This document shows, piece after piece, positions 58,701 through 64,000 of a DNA stretch of 64,000 nt; position 1 is the first letter of the stretch, and each line of letters starts with the position of its first letter. Made by a program: the position numbers and the translations under genes. Below the pieces are notes generated by a model. It was not told where the DNA came from. It ran no database searches and saw only the letters and a list, made by a program, of their open reading frames with translations. Source of the DNA: Hymenolepis diminuta (lineage: Eukaryota > Platyhelminthes > Cestoda > Cyclophyllidea > Hymenolepididae); the NCBI GenBank assembly GCA_900708905.1, contig CAADRB010000001.1:5244649-5308648 (forward strand), written 5' to 3'.

Positions 58701-61700
58701 AACTTAAGTTCTTACTAAAAATCTCAAAAGACTTACCTTATTAACTGACAATTAGTTTGAAACTATCGATAGGTTGATTTTAACTGTTTCTCATTGTACG
58801 CTGTTAATTACTCTGTCTTTCTTCGATCTCTTTATTTTGGCTTGGCTTCCGGTCATATTAAGGGGTTTCGAGGAGCTTGAATTCTAACTCGCTAATAAAT
58901 TTCCCCATTTCTCTAGGAAAGAGGTGACTAATCTCACTCCTCCTCTCTTTGTATTTCCTCTGTTAAGTAAACGAACATATTATGATTAACTGACATTAGG
59001 TAAATAAGAATCTTCAATTTATTTGGTTAGCATTTTCGTGAAAATACGATTGACTATTCATGTTCAGCTGTTAAACTTATCTCTTTTTCAACTTTCAGAT
59101 TGTGCTCACTCCCGGCCTACTGCTACCCTACCATCTCTATCAGGGGGTGGTTTATCAACTCGTTTGTTATTCATCTTCCTCTGACGATTTTGCTCGTATT
59201 CTTAGCGACGAAATGCTTGTCGTGTCCCAGTTGGACATCTCTGTTGCTAAACTTCTAGTTCTTGCGTCTGGTGGTGAGTATCCCCATCTTCTTGATCGAT
59301 TCAAATCTCCTAAAGAACTCCAACAAACCCAGTAAGTGAATCTCTGTTAGAGACTTGGTAAGACTCTTTCACATGTCTTTTAAACTATTTCCATATTTAT
59401 CTATCCTTTATAGGCCCAAACCTCTTGGGCCAACACTAGAAGGTTCCAGTGATAGCACCGATTCACGGGCCTCCTCTTCTCTCACTGGTCAGAGGCGAAG
59501 CGCTTCTATTGATATCTCCTCAACAGTAGATGCTATCCAATCTTCAGAGGTCTCGTGCTCCGTATTCGGTGTTGAAATATCTGTTAGCCGGTTGGCTAAG
59601 CTGCTTTTCTATTCTGCGGAAAAACGTACAGCTCCCTATCCTCGCACGGTAAACTTTTTAGCTCTAACTGAGGGACGTCGGTGTGGATGCTTGCATTAAG
59701 ATATAACAAAGAAAACTGCAAAAAGGGTGCGGGTAGAGTGAACTGAAACTGGCATTAAATGATAAGTAACTGTAGTGAAGAAAGATGAGGTATAGATATA
59801 AGAAATTGAAGTCCAGTGTGTGGAATAAATGGACTAGTATTTTAAGGACAAACTGCAGGGACTCGGATTTTGAACTAGTTTTTTGTACCTAATTAAGAAT
59901 AGACTGGGCCTGTTCCTAGACTTTCACCTGAAATCGGTTTTCCCGCATCGAAATGTACTGGAGTTTGCCTCCACATATAGTGTATACTACTTTTTGGATA
60001 CCCCCTGTCGATTTGCCACATGATATAGTGACTAACGTCTCAGTCGGCGGCAGTATTTGCTATTAACTAACTCTATTTTGTAAAATACATTTTCTTGATC
60101 TCAATCGGTCATATTGGAGTTTTGTTTGAGCAACTCAAGTTGGAAATTGAATCCAGTTCTTGTTACCCAAGGATTGTCAGTGATATTCGGAGTTACATTT
60201 ATTTACCTAAATTTTACATATTCAATTTCCACTTTCTAGGCCTTAACTTAGCGACTGTAGATGAATGGGATAACAGAGAAGGTATATCTATCCGTCTGTC
60301 TATCATCTATCTATCAAAGTCTATTCTTAAATGCGTTATAATGATGACGTATGGATATGGTCACGAGATAAAAATGTCCAGTAACTGGGTTGTCTAAAAG
60401 ACTAATAGAGAAGTAGTAAAATTTAAGTGTCTTTGATATGTCCTTTTGATGGGTGTCAGAAAATGCTTCATTCGATATGTCTCTGTTACCATCATTATTT
60501 ATGTATAATATAAGCACATCATTCCGGAAAAATATATCACCTCTGGATGTGAAATAAATCAACTGAAAAAAACTACCACCTTTGACAACACTTCCTACAT
60601 CTGAAAACCGAGAGTAGAACTATTTAGGTGTCTAGGCAAAAGATTGGGTTTGTTATGGCAGGTAAAACGTCTTGACTCTTCCAGCCAATGAATAGCCAGA
60701 ACATGCATACACGCTCGCTCAATTAAAGGAGGGTGATTGATGGGGCCAAGGATCTGAGTACAATTAAGGAGAGAAATCGATAAATAGGGATGTGGTGTAA
60801 AATTAGGGTCTAGAAAAGCGTAGAATCACAGTAGGATTTAAATGACTGTAATATCTCAAATATATTTATATTATTATTCACATGTTCTTTAAATTTTTTT
60901 TTGTTTTAATTGTTACCTTTTGCTCTTCAAGTGCGCTGATAATAATGCATTTTCTAAGTATTACCTCTCAGTTGACCTTATAAGGCGCCTAAAGCAAACC
61001 GTATAAATATACGGCTACATCGAGTCACGTGACTATAACTGGAAAGGGGATTGGTTGGGTGATTGAGTTGGTCAGATGACCGATTTGGGTTCGCAACTGC
61101 GTGTAAACTCTGAACGCACATAAGTCCTAAAGTGTCATTTATTAGGCAGAATTTCTTCATATTCAAGGTCACAGTTGTTTATAATGACTTAATCGATTTC
61201 ATTCAAGGTGCTACTGTAATATACTACAATAGTTACCGGCTTTCATCTATCAGTCTTAAAAGGGGAAATATCTTAAATATGTTATCTTTATGACCTATCA
61301 ACCGCATTAGTGGTGTATATGTCAATTTTTGGCAGAATATAATTTCAAGCATCAGAATTTGTATATATTTTTTAAAGAGACGATTAGATCCTTCATCGGA
61401 CAGTTCATTAACCACGTAAATTCAAACGTAATGTGTGTTTGTTTAGCCAATTAAGTAGCAGTGACGATGCATCAGATGTACTTTTATCCAGTTGATACTA
61501 TAGCATGAGAGGCTTTAGCTTTAGCCTTGACACTAGTAAGCTCAAATTGTGATTGATTACCAGGATAAACTCCAAATTTATACAATAGAAAAATGGAAAA
61601 ATGAGGAATGAGTCGTACGTGGAAATAACTTGAAGGTTGCAGAAAACTGGACTTAATCGAATTAAGATAGGGGCAAAGCTCACCACCATTATATTTTCAG

Positions 61701-63790
61701 ATGTCAAGCATAGAAACCGACAATCAGTAATCTTATTTTCGTTTGGTGTATTTGCTGGAAAAGTATTCTTTGCACTCCCATGAAACAGACGCAACATTCC
61801 ATTCGGCTCCCTAAAGTAACTGAAATTTCATTTTCAGTAATGTATTTGTTTCTAGATCACTTTTCATTTAACCCTCAATCTGCGTTAGTTAATTTGGCCA
61901 AAATCAGAGCTAAGGGTCTACATCCCAGTTGAATGATTGACTAATCACCATACTACCCAGTACATAGATGCTGTGAATCGGTGTATAAAACTTAACCAAT
62001 TATATTTTCTAACGTAACTGATTGCTTTTATCGTTCATTCAGTTAATTAATATGGTGTAATATTTGATCCAATCGCAAGCTATGTCTTACTGAATTTTTA
62101 TATAATCTAGAAGCTAAAAATAACATTTTCTTCAACATCAAACTAACTGTTCTTAAATTAATCGGTTTTAGTTGACTGTGCCTTTCCTACTATCTACCTC
62201 ATTATGCCACGTAGTAGTAACCTGGGAGTTTCGTAAGCGTGTTCCAAGCATCAACACCATCGAGGGGATTATCGCACGCAACACTCGTTTCTCCAAATCT
62301 CAACCTCAGAAAGTGGGATCCTTCTCTGGGGTTGCCGATCATCCACCCTCCACTTTCCCTGCGGGCATGGAACTCTCCAACTATGGACTTCCTGATCACA
62401 TTGTTGTCTGGGACACAACTCTCTACTCCTTGGCGCTTCGCCGGGCCATTCAACTCGCTCGCAGGCTGTGGACAGCTCCGGATGGCGCTGTGCCTACAAG
62501 GCTGGTGTTCAACAAGACTTCTGTAAATTATTCTTTAGTAGATGTTGTTTCATTCCATTATTTGATTTTGTTCATCTTCGAAGACAGCATAAAATATGCT
62601 GATTTACATTTTTGCTTATTGTTAGTATTTCCTTATCGTTTTCGATTATCGATTCAGATTAGATACCAGATCCTCTTGTATCACTTACAGTAAATCTTCT
62701 TCTTGTAATCGTTGAACCACTGACAATCTTAGCACTAGCGACCCGTCCAGAATCGAAGGTAAAAGAAGGGAAACGAAATTGGGTTATTTCCTCATTATTT
62801 ACAAAAGTAAGATTTATTTACTGGAAAAGAGAATTAATATCAGTAAATAGGTGGGGGGTATTTGCAATTCAGTTGGAAATATTGACCAGTATAACTTTAA
62901 GCATTATCCACGCCTGTCATGCATTCATTTCTGCAAATGAGTCACTTACAGATTGGTTTGGTTCCATAACCGTAGATCGGTTAGGCTATGCTTTGTGTCA
63001 TTTCAGCAGTTATTTGACACTTAACTAAGTATTCAGGAAAAATTCTTCCTAACAGTCCTTTGGAATCAGAAATTGTTAGATTTTTTTCTTCTTAGAATTA
63101 AAATTTCCTTAAATTGGCCTTCTCACTTAGTTCAGATACTCTTGATGCTACTGCAGAAGGCTGTGATAAAGGGCCTGATTAATCACGTAGCTACCTTGTG
63201 TCTGTAACTGTTTCCAGCTGGTTGATACTCTACCTGTTGATTATAGACATCTAGATTTTTTCAACAGATATTTGCTCGCAATTTCTTTGCCATTTATTTG
63301 ACTATTAAGTAACCCATCTGCAACAGCAAATATCATGAAGTTTTAATTGAGGTTATTTCTTCTTTGTTAGGATCCTTTCGAAATCGGCATGGAATTGGGA
63401 GCCGCTTTCATAGTTCGTGTCTGCCTGATCATCGGTACTTCCACACAACATCGTATCGGCGCCCTCACTTACAAACTCTGGGATCTGACAGACAACCGTC
63501 CAACCGGAGATTCAAGCAATTTTACCGATCCCACAGCTGTAATTTCTCGAATAACAGGCCGTCCGACTGGGAGACGGAGTTCTTCACTGAACTCACCCGC
63601 TCTCAGTGGACTAGGAAACCCAACCTCTGGAGATGGGGATAATACTTCCTTTGCATCGGTCACATCTCCATCCTTTTGTGCGCTTCCACCACTTCCCGGT
63701 ACGGTTTCGTCATCTGCAGCTGCGATTGATAGTGAGGAAGAAAATGGTGAAGATGAAAGACGGGATTCCTGGGCAAGGTCCCTGAAGTGG
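30557..63790 (+). CDS. EIF2AK4: EIF2AK4/GCN2 eIF2-alpha kinase, 3' end beyond window
   Basis: GCN2 senses uncharged tRNA and stalled ribosomes and phosphorylates eIF2-alpha, slowing translation under amino-acid shortage. The order seen is the complete family architecture: RWD domain, pseudokinase, kinase with a large acidic insert, and HisRS-like domain. The C-terminal dimerisation/ribosome domain would follow beyond the window. I find 26 coding exons whose phases all agree, totalling about 1947 aa before the edge (human full length 1649). Exon coordinates are in the domain entries. The gene spans more than 33 kb, mostly introns; the first introns are 35-59 nt and later ones reach 6.1 kb. The start at 30557 is the first ATG in frame and lies about ten residues before the RWD helix ([16 protein letters not shown]). 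The last exon seen is open to about 63790, where GTACTT may be a donor. Confidence 0.95.
31710..32710 (+). other. GCN2 intron 7
   Basis: 1.0 kb, GTAAGT to GGTTTAG. AT-rich, nothing else recognised. Confidence 0.7.
32950..39097 (+). other. GCN2 intron 8 (6.1 kb)
   Basis: The largest intron in the window, GTATGT to TGCCTCAG, joining phase 1 to phase 1. It contains the nested tandem duplication at 34770-36610. No coding exon with family motifs was found; open frames such as the one at 37830-38180 show no domain and no conserved splice context. Confidence 0.75.
34770..36610 (+). repeat. Diverged tandem duplication in GCN2 intron 8
   Basis: The stretch from about 34770 to 35420 recurs as about 36010-36610 in the same orientation, offset about 1.24 kb. 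Shared anchors in order are CTTGTTCGTGCA, TATTTTTGTGTGATTTCCT, ATCCGAGG.GA.TGGTC, CATTC.TGTTG.AACAC, ATTTCATCATA.TTCTTC, TGTCT.GCTTAT and GTTGCAGATGTA. Divergence is high, roughly a quarter of positions by eye. Inside each copy the ATTTCATC(A/G)..CTT segment appears twice, about 240-250 bp apart (near 34840 and 35090; near 36085 and 36330). Confidence 0.65.
39328..41745 (+). other. GCN2 intron 9, containing mariner copy 2
   Basis: 2.4 kb, GTGGGC to TTCCAG, phase 0. More than half of it is the mariner at 39849-41231. The remainder is AT-rich without recognised features. Confidence 0.8.
39849..41231 (-). mobile_element. Mariner element copy 2 (defective), inverted relative to copy 3
   Basis: Minus-strand copy in GCN2 intron 9. 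The core reads the same as copies 1 and 3, with the same broken transposase pieces. The ends are CGGGGTGTGTTAGATATTCT on the plus-strand left and, read inward from the right, CAATGTGTGTAAGGAATTTG, each next to a TA (39847-39848 and 41232-41233). About 90 bp just inside the left end differ strongly from copy 1, although the core is identical. Confidence 0.88.
41926..47474 (+). other. GCN2 intron 10 (5.5 kb), containing mariner copy 3
   Basis: GTAAGA to ATTTCAG, phase 0. AT-rich with a mariner at 45493-46840. The region 43860-44700 is slightly more GC-rich but shows no coding or RNA features I can name. Confidence 0.75.
45493..46840 (+). mobile_element. Mariner element copy 3 (defective)
   Basis: Plus-strand copy in GCN2 intron 10. 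Its core (about 45600-46777) appears base-identical to copies 1 and 2, including frameshifts. The left end, GGGTATCTTAGATACTTATA, next to TA is a weak TIR. At the right, TGTGCTCAG is shared with copy 1 (TGTGCTCAGATACC), but the terminal CACCC is lost, so the right boundary is approximate. Confidence 0.85.
48248..49168 (+). other. GCN2 intron 13, with a SINE-like copy
   Basis: 0.92 kb, GTATTA to ATATGTAG. It contains the best-preserved tRNA-like repeat (48415-48615). The sequence is otherwise featureless. Confidence 0.7.
48415..48615 (-). repeat. tRNA-derived SINE-like repeat, best copy
   Basis: On the minus strand: AGCGGCTAGCGTACTTGCCT in A-box position, then a B-box-like AGGTTCGATACCC 30-40 nt later, the spacing of a tRNA gene. 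GGTGCACACCCAGTGGG follows and then a body ending in AGAATTCAAG..TTTTCACC that matches 3719-3830. The combination of a pol III promoter-like head and a shared non-tRNA body is how tRNA-derived SINEs are built. A true tRNA is excluded because the 3' half does not pair with the 5' end. Confidence 0.6.
49169..49580 (+). other. EIF2AK4: Acidic / poly-Ala / NLS-like insert in GCN2 kinase domain (exon 14)
   Basis: A single 412-bp exon encodes long Asp/Glu/Ser runs (GAT and GAG triplet runs at 49413-49455). They are interrupted by an Arg-rich helix, seven alanines and then KKRKVP (bases 49342-49359), identical to the core of a classical monopartite nuclear localisation signal. Acidic kinase inserts are normal for GCN2; the KKRKV is not something I know from the family. 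Confidence 0.85.
49581..51158 (+). other. GCN2 introns 14 and 15
   Basis: Intron 14 (49581-50650) holds a SINE-like copy at 50335-50535. Intron 15 (50742-51158) is AT-rich and empty. The small exon between (50651-50741) encodes a highly charged stretch, [20 protein letters not shown]. Confidence 0.7.
50335..50535 (-). repeat. tRNA-derived SINE-like repeat
   Basis: The minus strand reads TTGGCATAGTGATCAACG (A-box-like), GAGTTCACGAGATTAATAC (B-box-like, degraded), then GGTGCACATCCAATGGTG. The body ends TACCCTCCCTCTACCCAAGT, which matches the copy at 13915-14130 (plus strand: TTGGTTTAGGCAGAGGAAAG). Confidence 0.5.
51444..53050 (+). other. GCN2 intron 16 (1.6 kb)
   Basis: GTAATT to TGTAAAG. No gene or repeat assigned. 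The acceptor is CTGTAAAG, weak in pyrimidines but forced by reading frame. Confidence 0.65.
53571..55098 (+). other. GCN2 intron 18 (1.5 kb)
   Basis: GTAAGT to TTGTCTAG. No coding exon or named repeat recognised. Confidence 0.7.
55249..57605 (+). other. GCN2 introns 19 and 20
   Basis: Introns 55249-56103 and 56697-57605 flank the 593-bp exon 56104-56696. Near 55985-56010 there is a tRNA B-box-like GGGGTTTTGAACCCC. Near 56930-57000 there is a stretch resembling the front half of tRNA-Gly (TTTAATGGTAGAATGG). A G-run of more than ten bases lies at about 57487-57502. None is strong enough to call a gene. Confidence 0.5.
58216..59098 (+). other. GCN2 intron 22
   Basis: 0.88 kb, GTATGT to ACTTTCAG. 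No features beyond T-rich stretches. Confidence 0.7.
59649..62171 (+). other. GCN2 intron 24 (2.5 kb)
   Basis: GTAAAC to GGTTTTAG. It contains a short CTATC/TCTATC simple repeat near 60288-60318. No coding potential recognised. Confidence 0.65.
62523..63370 (+). other. GCN2 intron 25
   Basis: 0.85 kb, GTAAAT to TTTGTTAG. AT-rich and empty. Confidence 0.65.
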
Positions 63791-64000
63791 GTACTTATTA
63801 TTTGTATATTATGTTTCGTATTAACTCGTCCTATTATTTCCTCTGTCTTAACCATTTTTTGGTACTTCCCTAATAATATATTTATTGCGTTACTAGCAAG
63901 GCAAAACTACAGGGAGAATTTTTTTCATCTCATTTGAACAGGTGTAGTATGAAATGAATTTGATTAGGCGTGTATTTCTGCGGAAATTTGCGGTGACACA
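63791..64000 (+). other. Start of GCN2 intron 26 or exon read-through
   Basis: Downstream of the last HisRS-like exon. The frame stays open to a stop near 63937, but the added sequence is hydrophobic and low in similarity, so splicing at 63790 is more likely. Roughly 300 residues of GCN2, including the C-terminal domain, are missing from the window. Confidence 0.5.

Larger units (their letters stand above)
55099..63790 (+). other. EIF2AK4: GCN2 HisRS-like domain (exons 19-26)
   Basis: Exons 55099-55248, 56104-56696, 57606-57669, 57751-58215, 59099-59331, 59414-59648, 62172-62522, 63371-63790. This catalytically dead histidyl-tRNA synthetase module binds deacylated tRNA in the family. Landmarks: [20 protein letters not shown] (human RHGAVQLCTPLLLPRNR), [14 protein letters not shown] (human KRYCIERVFRP), [20 protein letters not shown] (human IYLNHTMLLKAILL), [15 protein letters not shown] (human AAGGRYDLLIPQFR), [14 protein letters not shown], and [14 protein letters not shown] (human MSRAINLTQKLWTA). 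Exons 25 and 26 carry low-complexity insertions absent from vertebrates. The start of exon 25 (62172) is the least certain boundary; exon 26 is probably cut or spliced near 63790. Confidence 0.85.

Overview
The window is nuclear DNA of a metazoan. Coding exons are short islands in AT-rich sequence, split by GT-AG introns ranging from 35 nt to over 6 kb. Tiny introns at the 5' end of a gene followed by huge ones further in, small genes, degenerate mariner copies and tRNA-derived repeats suggest a flatworm, most likely a tapeworm. That placement is inference from style and protein character, not from a species marker. No bacterial-type feature (operon, RBS, CRISPR) is present.

Gene order: (1) 3' end of a CDK11/PITSLRE kinase gene (+, 566-2499). 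(2) A HYLS1 centriole/cilium gene (+, 4172-~7650). (3) About 8.7 kb without a recognisable host gene (7651-16338), holding a minus-strand reverse-transcriptase remnant, a ~400-bp inverted repeat pair, a decayed tandem repeat and a tRNA-related SINE. (4) A small FHA-domain gene (-, 16339-17006). (5) TTC19, a mitochondrial TPR protein (+, 18011-19150). (6) NUP133, complete in 18 coding exons (-, 19227-30016, about 1249 aa). (7) EIF2AK4/GCN2 (+, 30557 to beyond the right edge), with 26 coding exons found and about 1947 aa in the window.

FHA/TTC19 and NUP133/GCN2 are head-to-head pairs with likely shared promoter regions. TTC19 and NUP133 converge tail-to-tail with 76 bp between stop codons and overlapping poly(A) signals. 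I assembled the exon models by hand, and reading phase is kept across every junction listed.

Three defective mariner copies sit in introns: one in NUP133 and two in GCN2. The GCN2 pair is inverted and flanks one in-frame 60-codon exon of the pseudokinase domain, so the pre-mRNA could form a duplex of over 1 kb around that exon. The three cores appear identical and share the same frameshifts, while their ends have diverged; this means either gene conversion or an assembly artefact. I see no wholly new protein system. The most interesting material is this inverted mariner arrangement, the acidic/NLS insert in GCN2, a nested tandem duplication in a GCN2 intron, and a SINE family.
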